From: an uncultured Romboutsia sp.
GTDB taxonomy: Bacteria; Bacillota; Clostridia; Peptostreptococcales; Peptostreptococcaceae
Assembly: GCA_937907205.1 (NCBI GenBank)
Contig: CALESE010000053.1
Span: 1-12,243 of the forward strand
Reading direction: 5' to 3'
DNA: 12,243 bases
The notes beneath the pieces are model-generated. The model did not search any database. It saw only the letters and a program-made list of their open reading frames with translations, and was not told where the DNA came from. Made by a program: the position numbers and the translations under genes. This document shows, one piece after another, positions 1 through 6,198 of the stretch; position 1 is the stretch's first letter, and each line of letters begins with the position of its first letter.

Positions 1-102
1 GTACATATGAAATGCTATAAAGTAATTATCATCTTTATCAGCATAACCTCTATAAATTAATTTCCCACCATCTTCATAAGTTACAACTACTTTCTTTTTC
101 AT
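1..102 (-). CDS. Hypothetical protein, N-terminal part only
   Basis: The ATG at 100-102 follows a good ribosome site (minus-strand AGGAGGAG, about 106-113) and the frame stays open for 34 codons to the window edge, so only the N-terminus is visible. It begins MKKKVVVTYEDGGKLIYRGY and continues with a charged DKDD stretch. The short beta-strand-like start is typical of small clostridial phage proteins, but I recognise no family. It is the most downstream visible gene of the long minus-strand run, 54 bp after the 123-aa gene. Confidence 0.6.
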   Translation of the reverse strand, partial: MKKKVVVTYEDGGKLIYRGYADKDDNYFIAFHMY

Positions 103-117
103 ATTCTCCTCCTGGTA

Positions 118-131
118 CGACATTAATGTCG
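118..131. promoter_or_regulatory. 14-bp perfect palindrome in a short intergenic gap
   Basis: CGACATTAATGTCG is perfectly self-complementary. It sits between the stop of the 123-aa gene and the ribosome site of the edge gene. It could be an operator or an mRNA hairpin just upstream of a start, but no promoter or T-run supports one choice. Confidence 0.3.
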
Positions 132-156
132 GTTCCAAACTAAATACTGATTTTAA

Positions 157-528
157 CTACAACTTTCCATTTACACACTTAATTAATATTCCATGAATTT
201 CTCCAAAGGCAATTTTTTCTGGTAGCTTTCCACGATACTTATTTGTTATTTCTTCATAGCCACTAAAGTAGAGTGTCTTATATATATTTTCATCTCCACA
301 AAGCATTTTCCCACATAATCCACTATTGCAATAACCTTTCCATGCATCTTTATATTGAGTTCCTAATAAATTCCATATCTTATGTATATGTGTTCTATGT
401 TTACTTGCTATATATGTATTTAGAATAGCCATACATAATGCTCTATTACTTTTTAATAATTCTCTCATATCAGCTTTAAAATCTTTTCTTATTTTTTTGT
501 ACTTTTTCCTTGCATATGATCTAGCCAT
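157..528 (-). CDS. Hypothetical 123-aa basic protein
   Basis: The start ATG (526-528) is preceded by AGGAGGAG at ideal spacing. The N-terminus is strongly basic (MARSYARKKYKKIRKDFK) and helical in character, followed by a mixed segment with three cysteines around residues 67-77 (CNSGLCGKMLC) and one near the C-terminus. There is no signal peptide or membrane segment. The basic head suggests nucleic-acid contact, but this is only a composition argument. It lies in the minus-strand phage-like run, 32 bp after the 68-aa gene. I do not recognise the family. Confidence 0.7.
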   Translation of the reverse strand: MARSYARKKYKKIRKDFKADMRELLKSNRALCMAILNTYIASKHRTHIHKIWNLLGTQYKDAWKGYCNSGLCGKMLCGDENIYKTLYFSGYEEITNKYRGKLPEKIAFGEIHGILIKCVNGKL

Positions 529-560
529 TTCTCCTCCTAATAAAATCTTATTTTCGTAGA

Positions 561-764
561 TTACAATTTAAAATATTTATTAAAGTCTTTAAATTGTAAT
601 AACGTATCAAAATCAACTTTATTATTCTTAATTTCTATCCTATGAGAAATTCTCATAGCCCTAAAAACTCTTCCTCTCCCATATTTACAAGTCAGTAATC
701 GAACTGGCTCTTGAAGCAATGTATCTTTAGTTATTTGATTTATTACTTTTTGAAATTTATTCAT
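561..764 (-). CDS. Hypothetical 67-aa protein
   Basis: The protein starts MNKFQKVINQITKDTLLQEP and is mixed basic and hydrophobic with no recognisable motif. The AGGAG site at 774-778 is about 9 nt from the ATG at 762-764. A TTG immediately upstream (765-767) is also possible but adds only one residue. It is 17 bp downstream of the zinc-ribbon gene and probably in the same operon. No function can be assigned. Confidence 0.6.
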   Translation of the reverse strand: MNKFQKVINQITKDTLLQEPVRLLTCKYGRGRVFRAMRISHRIEIKNNKVDFDTLLQFKDFNKYFKL

Positions 765-781
765 CAAACAAAACTCCTCTT

Positions 782-1003
782 TTACTTTATAACTGTACTA
801 ATGTCCAGTCTTCCATTTTTATAGCATCTTACTTTTACTTTTTCTCCACATTTATTACAAGTTACTATCTTATTCTTAAACTCTTCTATTATGTAAAATT
901 GATTTTGACAGTAAAGGCAATCTGATAATCTCACTTTCATGCCATTTTCCAGTAAATCTTTTTCTTCTACACATATCTCTTTTGCACTTAAAGTTACTTT
1001 CAT
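782..1003 (-). CDS. Small zinc-ribbon protein, 73 aa
   Basis: Two CxxC knuckles are visible: C29-x2-C32 (CLYC) and C49-x2-C52 (CNKC), plus C60. The 16-residue gap between them fits a zinc ribbon, a fold often used by small phage proteins that bind nucleic acids or RNA polymerase. The N-terminus (MKVTLSAKEICVEEKDLLEN) is unremarkable. AGGAG at about 1013-1017 sets the start. It lies 25 bp downstream of the Dam-type methyltransferase in the same direction. The fold is a reasonable inference, but the role is unknown. Confidence 0.7.
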   Translation of the reverse strand: MKVTLSAKEICVEEKDLLENGMKVRLSDCLYCQNQFYIIEEFKNKIVTCNKCGEKVKVRCYKNGRLDISTVIK

Positions 1004-1028
1004 AGTTATCTACTCCTAAAACCCATCT

Positions 1029-1487
1029 TTAGTTTGCCATTACAGACACTCTCAAACTATTGCTATCATTCTTAAATATAACTAATGCACTTGGGAAAGG
1101 TGCTGAATTAGTGCTATTACCAAATTTTAATCTACCTTTTATAAATCTTATTTCACTAGCATATGGAAAAATATATTCATGCCAATATGTAGTATCTGTC
1201 CTAGCTGGTATTAAGCATACAACCGTAGCACCCTTTAAACTCTCTTCATAGGCTTTTTTTATCCACTTTCCTATTTCTCTTCCATATGGTGGATTCATCC
1301 AACAGTTTCCATTCCAATCCTGCTTTAATCCATCTATTTCAGGTGTATAATATATATCACATTTTGCAGTTGCTTCTGTTGCACATACATCTATATCAAA
1401 ATTAAATTCTTTATTCACTTTATTGAAGAATTTAATCGGTGTTTCCCAAGTTTGGTCTTTGCTACTAAACATCACATTATTTTTCAC
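1029..1487 (-). CDS. Phage DNA N6-adenine methyltransferase (Dam family)
   Basis: This is a 152-aa S-adenosylmethionine-dependent adenine methyltransferase of the phage Dam type. The hallmark start FSSKDQTWETP (residues 7-17), the DIDVCA segment (31-36) and the catalytic NPPY (65-68, in WMNPPYGR) are all present, followed by the conserved LIPARTDTTYWHEYIF block (92-107). The size is about that expected for the family, so it looks intact. The start is a GTG (1485-1487) with AGGAG 7 nt away; an ATG five codons in is less well placed. Phages use such enzymes to protect their DNA from host restriction or to mark it. No restriction nuclease lies nearby, so it is an orphan enzyme. The exact target sequence cannot be read from the protein. 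Confidence 0.9.
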   Translation of the reverse strand: MKNNVMFSSKDQTWETPIKFFNKVNKEFNFDIDVCATEATAKCDIYYTPEIDGLKQDWNGNCWMNPPYGREIGKWIKKAYEESLKGATVVCLIPARTDTTYWHEYIFPYASEIRFIKGRLKFGNSTNSAPFPSALVIFKNDSNSLRVSVMAN

Positions 1488-1526
1488 TAGTTTTCTCCTA
1501 TTAAATTTTTATTCTAATATGTATAT

Positions 1527-1646
1527 TTACCAAAGGCTCAATACACCTAGAACTGATATTGTACATATTATCCAATTATATACACCAAGCTTTGTTAATA
1601 ATAAGCACCCTATAACCAAAGCTATTGCTCTTGTTAAAACTTTCAT
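1527..1646 (-). CDS. 39-aa membrane peptide
   Basis: The ATG at 1644-1646 has AGGAG 7 nt upstream (1654-1658). The product is MKVLTRAIALVIGCLLLTKL, then GVYNWIICTISVLGVLSLW. It has two hydrophobic stretches (about residues 6-18 and 25-38) split by a short polar turn, so one or two membrane segments are likely. Such micro-proteins are common in clostridial phage early regions. Another ATG at 1651-1653 sits directly on the ribosome site and is unlikely. Function is unknown. Confidence 0.55.
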   Translation of the reverse strand: MKVLTRAIALVIGCLLLTKLGVYNWIICTISVLGVLSLW

Positions 1647-1702
1647 ATTTCATCTCCTAATAATTCATTTGTCATAAATCTATAATTAATCTCAATTTCT
1701 AT

Positions 1703-1822
1703 CTATAATCCACTTCTTTCAAGTTCTCTTTGAAGTTCATCAAACTGTTTTACAGCTAGTAAAATACTTAGAGATGGTAGATATAGCCCTGCATCTAGAT
1801 CTGTCGCTGGAAGTGCTTTAAC
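1703..1822 (-). pseudogene. Orphan C-terminal coding fragment without a start codon
   Basis: After an in-frame TGA at 1823-1825, a 39-codon stretch runs to TAG at 1703-1705 with no ATG, GTG or TTG in it. The translation is protein-like: ALPATDLDAGLYLPSL, then a helical tail FDELQRELERSGL. It fills most of the roughly 190-bp gap between the 69-aa gene and the 39-aa membrane peptide. The best reading is the 3' remnant of a gene whose 5' part has been deleted or displaced. It could also be chance in AT-rich DNA, but the amphipathic, charged tail argues against that. Confidence 0.4.
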
Positions 1823-1836
1823 TCAAACTAAGAAAT

Positions 1837-2046
1837 CTAAATAGTTTGTAGTTTAGGAATTTTAGGAAGTTCTAATGTCAAGATAAAATCTTTGTTTATT
1901 AGGACTTCCTTTTTATCAATTTTTAATTTCAATAGATTTATTCCTAAAATTTCTTCCTCTTCTAAAACTCCTTGAATATCTAAATTCAACACCTCTACAT
2001 CCTCAAATTCTTCTCCTGTTGCTAACACAAGTTTTTTTAATTTCAT
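1837..2046 (-). CDS. Hypothetical 69-aa protein
   Basis: The ATG (2044-2046) has a strong AGGAGGA site directly upstream. The sequence MKLKKLVLATGEEFEDVEVLNLDI alternates hydrophobic and charged residues and has an acidic centre (GVLEEEEIL), which suggests a small beta-rich domain, perhaps of the kind that binds a partner protein. It lies 9 bp after the Rha/ORF6C gene and is presumably co-transcribed with it. No family is recognised. Confidence 0.65.
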   Translation of the reverse strand: MKLKKLVLATGEEFEDVEVLNLDIQGVLEEEEILGINLLKLKIDKKEVLINKDFILTLELPKIPKLQTI

Positions 2047-2055
2047 ATCTTCCTC

Positions 2056-2793
2056 CTATGCAAATGCTACCTGTCTATTTATCATATTTATTTCTTGCTC
2101 TAATGCTCTTGGCAACTTATAGTTACTTATAATCTCTTTTACAATTTCTAAATCTTTTCTTTTAATTTCTTCACATCCTGTAACTCCAAACTCTCTATGT
2201 ATTTGTTTGTATAAATCTGAAAATACTTTTCTACTTAAAACCTTATATGCTTGAGACATCTTTCCACCTAGCAACGGAACAACTTTTTGATTTACTAATC
2301 TCTTTAGTATCTTTGAGTCTGAAGGAAATAATGGTAAATCATCAAACTTCTCGTCTACTTTTCTATTTACTTCATATATCTTCTGATCCTGCTCTTCAAT
2401 AGCCTTATATTGCAACTTTAATAGTTCCATAGTACTCAATGGTTTAACTGGCTGTTTTAATCTATCCTCTAATGCCTCTATATACTGCTGTGTTTTATAT
2501 CTTACTAATGCACTTTCTTTATTTAACATTTGCATTATTCCTGCTTTGTTCATTCTGTAACATCTATATTCTTTACCTCTGCTATTTATATAAGTTGATG
2601 GCAAAATATTTTGCTGTGAGATTTTACATTTTTTTAATGATTCTAGTTCTGTATCTATACTAGCTAAAAAGCTTTTGTGTAATAACTCAACTGTATTCCC
2701 TTCTTCTTCTCTAAACTTATTTATTAAGTCAACAACTTCTAAACTTGTCATTGTCAACACTTCTTCGCTGTTCATTTTTATTATTTCATTCAT
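2056..2793 (-). CDS. Rha-family phage regulator with ORF6C domain (antirepressor)
   Basis: This 245-aa protein has two recognisable parts. The N-terminal half resembles the Rha domain: MTSLEVVDLINKF (15-27), then LPSTYINSRGKEYRCYRMNKAGIMQML (64-90), with the typical polar RGKEYRCY strand followed by a helix. The C-terminal part (about 150-240) matches the ORF6C type found in phage antirepressors, around LPLFPSDSKILKRLVNQKV and the following YKVLSRKVFSDLYKQIHREF. A helical linker (120-150) joins them. Antirepressors of this architecture bind DNA or a prophage repressor and promote lytic development. It is read in the same direction as the neighbouring early genes. The start overlaps the 3' end of an upstream reading frame by ATGA, typical of translational coupling. 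Confidence 0.85.
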   Translation of the reverse strand: MNEIIKMNSEEVLTMTSLEVVDLINKFREEEGNTVELLHKSFLASIDTELESLKKCKISQQNILPSTYINSRGKEYRCYRMNKAGIMQMLNKESALVRYKTQQYIEALEDRLKQPVKPLSTMELLKLQYKAIEEQDQKIYEVNRKVDEKFDDLPLFPSDSKILKRLVNQKVVPLLGGKMSQAYKVLSRKVFSDLYKQIHREFGVTGCEEIKRKDLEIVKEIISNYKLPRALEQEINMINRQVAFA

Positions 2794-2944
2794 ATTAACA
2801 CTCCCTTTAAATTTTTAGCATCTTCAACTATGCAATTAAATGTTCTATGATAAACTATCTTTCTACAAGGTAATCTTCAGTATCAATGTTTAATTTATTT
2901 AAAAGCTCTTTTTGGCTTCTGTTAAGCTTCTTTAATTTCTTCAT
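2790..2944 (-). pseudogene. Small gene split by a frameshift (29-aa ORF plus out-of-frame tail)
   Basis: The ATG at 2942-2944, with an AGAGGAA ribosome site, opens a 29-aa ORF (MKKLKKLNRSQKELLNKL, ending DTEDYLVER) that stops at 2855-2857. It resembles the short clostridial phage proteins called DUF6906, which usually continue further. In the next frame, protein-like sequence carries on (RKIVYHRTFNCIVEDAKNL and GVLI) and stops at 2790-2792, overlapping the Rha start as ATGA. A single-base shift near 2858-2866 would join both into a protein of about 50 aa. This could be a real frameshift, a sequencing error, or just a genuine 29-aa gene (2855-2944) followed by chance coding. Confidence 0.45.
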
Positions 2945-2962
2945 GTTGTTTTCCTCTATCAC

Positions 2963-3142
2963 TTATATTAAATTTCTAAATTCCTCGAAATACTTTTGCT
3001 TTCTATCGTACTCCCTAACAGCTCGTATAAATATTTCATGACATCTATCAGAATTCTTTATCTTATCTTTAGGTATTCCCATACCCTCAGCTATTGTTTG
3101 TGCTATTTTAACTATTTCTTCTTTATCTTCTATCATTGACAT
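2963..3142 (-). CDS. Hypothetical 59-aa protein
   Basis: The frame reads MSMIEDKEEIVKIAQTIAEG, then a second helix-like part rich in charged residues (DRCHEIFIRAVREYDRKQK). It looks like a small all-helical cytoplasmic protein. The nearest AGGAGG (3158-3163) is about 15 nt from the ATG, unusually far, and no better start codon exists between them, so initiation may be weak. It sits between the 174-aa zinc-knuckle gene and the split DUF6906-like gene. No function can be inferred. Confidence 0.55.
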   Translation of the reverse strand: MSMIEDKEEIVKIAQTIAEGMGIPKDKIKNSDRCHEIFIRAVREYDRKQKYFEEFRNLI

Positions 3143-3188
3143 GAAACTATTTCGTTGCCTCCTTTTTCTAAACTCAGTTTTTTAAACA

Positions 3189-3713
3189 TTAAAGGAATTG
3201 AAGTATACCTAGCTTTCTTTTGTTCCATAGGTTTATTTCTGTTTTCCATAATTTATCCTCGTCTCCACAAATTTCTTTTGAATATTTATACATTGCATTT
3301 ATTACAAATACTAATGCCATAGAGTCATATTTATATATAATCTTTATTTCTTCGTCTTTTTCTTTTTTATATTCCTTTAGCCAAAATAACAATAAACTAT
3401 TCAACTGTTTTAATACTCTTTTATAATCTTGTATTGAATATGCTTTACTATTTTCATTTTCTGTAAAATCTAATGCTATTTTTAAAGCTTCTATATCTTC
3501 TTTATAGTTAATCAACATGGCTTGATCTAGCAAATCTTTTAATCTCTCAACTATGCAATTTTGACACATTGTATTTGAATTAATCGATTTAATTTTTTCA
3601 TCTACTAATATAATTTCTCTATCACCACATGACTGGCAACTTATCTTAAACAACTTAAAATTAGATTCATCATTTTCTTTACTTGAAAAATCTACACTTT
3701 TAGTTTTATGCAC
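3189..3713 (-). CDS. Hypothetical 174-aa protein with CxxC zinc knuckle
   Basis: An N-terminal zinc knuckle is visible: C26-x2-C29 (CQSCG) and C50-x2-C53 (CQNC), 20 residues apart. The rest is helical and charged, with a leucine-rich centre (YKRVLKQLNSLLLFWLKEYKKEK) that may pack as a helical bundle. The start is GTG (3711-3713), chosen because an AGGTGGG site lies 5 nt upstream and no ATG fits. The upstream gene stops 1 nt before it (TAG at 3715-3717), so the two are very likely translated together. It may be a nucleic-acid-binding early phage protein, but this rests on the knuckle alone. Confidence 0.65.
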   Translation of the reverse strand: MHKTKSVDFSSKENDESNFKLFKISCQSCGDREIILVDEKIKSINSNTMCQNCIVERLKDLLDQAMLINYKEDIEALKIALDFTENENSKAYSIQDYKRVLKQLNSLLLFWLKEYKKEKDEEIKIIYKYDSMALVFVINAMYKYSKEICGDEDKLWKTEINLWNKRKLGILQFL

Positions 3714-3714
3714 T

Positions 3715-3909
3715 CTATCCCACCTCGCTCTTATATTCTCTTAACATTGTGTATTGTTCTATATTAACTAACTTATCTGCACATTCATTAACGACCATAA
3801 ATGCACTTGTTCTCATATATTTAATGGCGTGTTTATTTAATACTTTCTTTATGTCATTGAGTATTTCTCTATTAGCTTCTTGCTCTAACTCTTCTTTAGT
3901 TAATTGCAT
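3715..3909 (-). CDS. Hypothetical 64-aa protein
   Basis: The ATG (3907-3909) has AGGAG 6 nt upstream. The product is helical and charged (MQLTKEELEQEANREILNDI), with no membrane segment or motif that I recognise. Its stop lies immediately before the GTG start of the zinc-knuckle gene, so the pair forms a tight translational unit. Confidence 0.6.
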   Translation of the reverse strand: MQLTKEELEQEANREILNDIKKVLNKHAIKYMRTSAFMVVNECADKLVNIEQYTMLREYKSEVG

Positions 3910-3932
3910 CTTATTCTCCTATTCTATATAGC

Positions 3933-4088
3933 TTAACTATAAATTTTTATATTTCTTATACAGACACACCAATCTCTAATCTCATTAGATATTTTTATGC
4001 TTTCTTCAACAGAAGAACATTTTTCTTGCATTTTTTTTAATTCTTTTATTTGTTCTTCTGCTATTTCTATTAGTTTATTATTATCCAT
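3933..4088 (-). CDS. Hypothetical 51-aa helical protein
   Basis: The ATG at 4086-4088 is preferred because AGAGGAA lies 8 nt upstream and the protein then starts cleanly (MDNNKLIEIAEEQIKELKKM). A longer frame from an ATG at 4134-4136 would overlap the NUMOD1-like gene by 22 bp and has a poor ribosome site. The first 45 residues look like a coiled coil or helical hairpin. The tail carries two cysteines (DWCVCIRN). It lies 23 bp before the 64-aa gene in the same direction. Unknown function. Confidence 0.55.
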   Translation of the reverse strand: MDNNKLIEIAEEQIKELKKMQEKCSSVEESIKISNEIRDWCVCIRNIKIYS

Positions 4089-4114
4089 ACTTTTATTCCT
4101 CTTTCTACTCTCTA

Positions 4115-4492
4115 TTAACAATAATTTAGATACCATTTCCCTTTTGCTTTTGTATTTTTAGATATGTATGTTGTAATAACTTTAGGGCATGTATATCCAA
4201 AGTAATCAGATGCAACTTTTCTATTTTCAAAAACTATAGTCTCATTTGTTTCACAATTTGTAGCTTTAATTTTGTTGTTTCTAGTGTTAGTTTTCCTCGT
4301 TTTTATAGAATAATCATATAGCTTATAAGCTTCACAAATTTGCTTTATATCATCAATTTTATGGACCCTACCATTAAATTTGACTCCACATATCCAGCTA
4401 ATAAATGCATTATAATTTTCTATTCCTGGCACTCCTTTTATGTTATTAATATCTATAGAATTATTTATAGTTGTAGTTGCAGCAATTCTCAC
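4115..4492 (-). CDS. NUMOD1-like DNA-binding protein, 125 aa
   Basis: The C-terminal half (about residues 74-125) resembles a NUMOD1 module, the small helix-turn-helix-like DNA-recognition unit often attached to homing endonucleases: IKATNCETNETIVFENRKVA, then a helix (SDYFGYTCPKVITTYI), then the closing KGKWYLNYC. No GIY-YIG or HNH nuclease domain is present, so by itself it would bind DNA rather than cut it. Start: GTG at 4490-4492 with AGGAGGAG about 8 nt upstream. It lies 16 bp downstream of the XRE gene and is probably driven by the same promoter, which suggests a regulatory role. It might instead be a cut-down relic of a homing endonuclease. Confidence 0.6.
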   Translation of the reverse strand: MRIAATTTINNSIDINNIKGVPGIENYNAFISWICGVKFNGRVHKIDDIKQICEAYKLYDYSIKTRKTNTRNNKIKATNCETNETIVFENRKVASDYFGYTCPKVITTYISKNTKAKGKWYLNYC

Positions 4493-4508
4493 TTTGAATA
4501 TCTCCTCC

Positions 4509-4703
4509 TTATTTAATTAATTCATCTATTGTTATTCCTAAGTAATCAGCTATTTTCTTAACTGTATATACTCCTGGATTCTTATTCTTTTCACTTAAAA
4601 TCTTATATACATTTTCATGGTTTACACCCGCTCCTCTAGAAAGTTGATGTACATTTATATTTTTTTCTTTCAATATTCGATTTAAATTTACATTTATAGT
4701 CAT
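4509..4703 (-). CDS. XRE-family helix-turn-helix regulator, 64 aa
   Basis: A compact Cro/CI-type helix-turn-helix: NLNRILKEKNINVHQLSRGA (about 6-25), recognition helix around NHENVYKILSEKNKNPG, then VYTVKKIADYLGITIDELIK closing the five-helix fold. I start at the ATG at 4701-4703, which has AGGGAA upstream. A longer frame from 4751 would run through the promoter and lacks a ribosome site. The gene is divergent from the 64-aa protein at 4776-4970 across a 72-bp region with interlocked promoters and a dyad, the usual setting for autoregulation. It sits inside the minus-strand run, making a second switch separate from the CI-like gene at 6544. Confidence 0.85.
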   Translation of the reverse strand: MTINVNLNRILKEKNINVHQLSRGAGVNHENVYKILSEKNKNPGVYTVKKIADYLGITIDELIK

Positions 4704-4718
4704 ATATTTAATTCCCTT

Positions 4719-4752
4719 TTGATATAATAAATTCGTGGAATATATTTCCAAA
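4719..4752. promoter_or_regulatory. Interlocked divergent promoters with an operator-like dyad
   Basis: Plus strand: -35 TTGATA (4719-4724), 16-bp spacer, -10 TATATT (4741-4746), serving the gene at 4776. Minus strand: -35 TTGGAA (4746-4751), 16-bp spacer, -10 TATTAT (4724-4729), serving the XRE gene. Each -35 therefore overlaps the opposing -10. The dyad TGGAATATATTTCCA (4736-4750) covers the plus -10 and most of the minus -35, so one bound repressor could block both. Confidence 0.6.
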
Positions 4753-4775
4753 TAATTTAGAAAGGTAGTGATGTT

Positions 4776-4970
4776 ATGTCTAGCTTTAACTTACGTAGAG
4801 AGCTTGCTTTAAAGTATTCTTTTGAAACTTTCGACTTTAAGTCAAATTCACCAGAAGATCTTGTTATTTACTATCAAGATATATATAACAAAATTGATAC
4901 TCTTATTACAGAGCAAGAAACAAAAGCTTCAGAAGAATCAATTAAAGCTTTATCTAGTTTTTATCTTTAA
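4776..4970 (+). CDS. Hypothetical 64-aa protein divergent from the XRE gene
   Basis: This is the only plus-strand gene inside the long minus-strand run. The ATG at 4776-4778 follows AAAGGTAGTGAT. Another ATG at 4771 leads to an early stop. The product MSSFNLRRELALKYSFETFD... is soluble, with a helical C-terminal half (ITEQETKASEESIKALSSFY). It is transcribed from the interlocked promoter shared with the XRE regulator and overlaps the next minus-strand gene by 4 nt tail to tail. It could be the partner of the regulator in a small switch or an accessory gene kept on in the prophage state. No motif shows its biochemical role. Confidence 0.65.
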   Translation: MSSFNLRRELALKYSFETFDFKSNSPEDLVIYYQDIYNKIDTLITEQETKASEESIKALSSFYL

Positions 4971-5149
4971 TATTTTTTATGTATAATGGCTTTTTTGCAA
5001 AAGTCTAATATTTTATCAGCTCTTATTATTAAATGACCTTCCAAGCATTTTAATATTTCAAGAGCTGTTTCTTTTTCTTCATCATTGATTAGTTTTTCTT
5101 TTTCTAAATTACCATTTTCAATTATTACAATTTGTCTTTTATTATCCAT
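4967..5149 (-). CDS. Hypothetical 60-aa protein downstream of the HUH endonuclease
   Basis: The protein reads MDNKRQIVIIENGNLEKEKL, followed by a helical region (EKETALEILKCLEGHLIIRA) and a basic tail. I choose the ATG at 5147-5149. AAAGG at 5163-5167 is the only ribosome-like site and could also serve one of two TTG codons at 5156-5161, giving 3-4 more residues. The gene starts about 18 bp after the HUH gene stop, so it is probably co-expressed with it. Its 3' end overlaps the plus-strand gene by a few bases. No function recognised. Confidence 0.55.
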   Translation of the reverse strand: MDNKRQIVIIENGNLEKEKLINDEEKETALEILKCLEGHLIIRADKILDFCKKAIIHKKY

Positions 5150-5167
5150 TTTATTCAACAACCTTTG

Positions 5168-6055
5168 TTAATTAATTTTTCGCATTCGTGCATATATGTA
5201 AGGCATTCCGTTATAGTCATTTATGTAGACTTGAGCATCTATAAATATATATCCAGGGTTACTTTTTTCCATTTCATACTTAATTAGATTGTGGTTATCT
5301 CTCATTTTCTTTACTTTCTTTTTACTAAACTTAGATAAACTTCTTGTTATGTGTGGATCTTTTAAATTTCTGCTGCAACACCATCTTTTCTTTCCTTTAG
5401 GGTCTTTTGATAAATATGTTGCTAATCCAGTTAATCCCATATCATCTGGAGATAAAAAACTTATTTTAGTTCTATTTCCAAACTTCCATTCTCTTTCAAC
5501 AACTTCTATCGGCAATACTGCCTCCATGACCATGTGATGATGACATCTAATTTTATTTATATGTGAATGTTCCGTGACAAACATATACTTAAATCTCTTT
5601 GTCTTTTTCTCATGAACTCCACTTGCTTTTTGAGCTTTTTTATATAAATAATTTAGTCTTTTTATGAATTTATGCATTTGTTTTCTAGCTTCATCATGAT
5701 CTTTCGGTAAGAACTTATTTAAATACTCTAGTGTTAAATAATAATCACCTTTATTGAAGTTTGTATTAAGTTTTCTTATAAAGTTTTTTATAGCATTTTT
5801 ATTATTTAGATTTTTTCTAGCTTCTTTAGTTTCTTTAAATCTCCACTCTTCTGGCATTTCCTTTTTTAAATACATCGGAAATACTTCAACTTCTCTTATT
5901 TTTCCTGATGTTATAGTTTTTGTATCATATATAAGTCCAGTTCTAACATCTATGATATTATCTAGTTCAGTTTCATGTATTCCTTCTTCAACTAATCTAG
6001 TATGTAATCTTTCATAATCACTTTCTATATATCTTTTTCTAGTTTTTCTACTCAT
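5168..6055 (-). CDS. HUH rolling-circle replication initiator (phage/plasmid Rep endonuclease)
   Basis: This 295-aa protein shows the motifs of HUH single-strand DNA endonucleases that nick an origin and start rolling-circle replication. Motif 1 is the strand DYYLTLEY (104-111), followed by PKDHDEARKQMHKFIKRLNYL, the usual helix. Motif 2 is YMFVTEHSH...KIRCHHHMVMEA, with the metal-binding triad H172-H173-H174. Motif 3 is GLATYLSKDPKG, with the likely nicking tyrosine Y214 and K217. The layout matches the Rep class of single-strand phages and small Gram-positive plasmids (ORF2/G2P type). The N-terminal 100 residues and basic C-terminus are less conserved. It lies near the head of the minus-strand operon controlled from the 6400 region, so it should be expressed when repression is lifted. 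A GC-rich repeat and a hairpin lie just upstream and may be its origin. Confidence 0.8.
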   Translation of the reverse strand: MSRKTRKRYIESDYERLHTRLVEEGIHETELDNIIDVRTGLIYDTKTITSGKIREVEVFPMYLKKEMPEEWRFKETKEARKNLNNKNAIKNFIRKLNTNFNKGDYYLTLEYLNKFLPKDHDEARKQMHKFIKRLNYLYKKAQKASGVHEKKTKRFKYMFVTEHSHINKIRCHHHMVMEAVLPIEVVEREWKFGNRTKISFLSPDDMGLTGLATYLSKDPKGKKRWCCSRNLKDPHITRSLSKFSKKKVKKMRDNHNLIKYEMEKSNPGYIFIDAQVYINDYNGMPYIYARMRKIN

Positions 6056-6140
6056 TACTACATCACCTTATAACTTAACCCTACTTCATGCTATTTTTAT
6101 ATTTAATCTATTATTTTTGTCCTAAAGTTATCACTTATTA

Positions 6141-6164
6141 CAAGCCCGTTAAAAGCCCCTCAGA
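6141..6164. other. GC-rich direct repeat, candidate nick-site region for the HUH Rep
   Basis: In an otherwise AT-only spacer, the minus strand carries two adjacent near-copies of an 11-mer: GGGGCTTTTAA then CGGGCTTGTAA. They lie about 90 bp upstream of the HUH gene and 35 bp from a 12-bp hairpin. Initiator-binding direct repeats next to a hairpin are the usual make-up of a rolling-circle origin. Function is inferred from position only. Confidence 0.3.
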
Positions 6165-6198
6165 CTTTTGAAAAAACTTGCTTTCATTAAGTTTTCGT

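Noticed and set aside
4115..4492. Homing endonuclease
   Set aside because: Only a NUMOD1-like DNA-binding part is visible. There is no GIY-YIG, HNH or LAGLIDADG motif.
4704..4751. N-terminal extension of the XRE protein
   Set aside because: It would translate through both promoter hexamers and lacks a ribosome site, while the ATG at 4701-4703 has one.
4776..5161. Toxin-antitoxin pair formed by the two converging small genes
   Set aside because: They converge tail to tail rather than forming an operon, and neither product shows a toxin or antitoxin motif.
5289..5537. Plus-strand ORF of 82 aa opposite the HUH gene
   Set aside because: Hydrophobic shadow frame of a well-supported minus-strand gene, without a ribosome site. 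The same holds for the plus-strand frames near 1060, 1423, 2472, 3220, 3749, 5754, 7733 and 10365.
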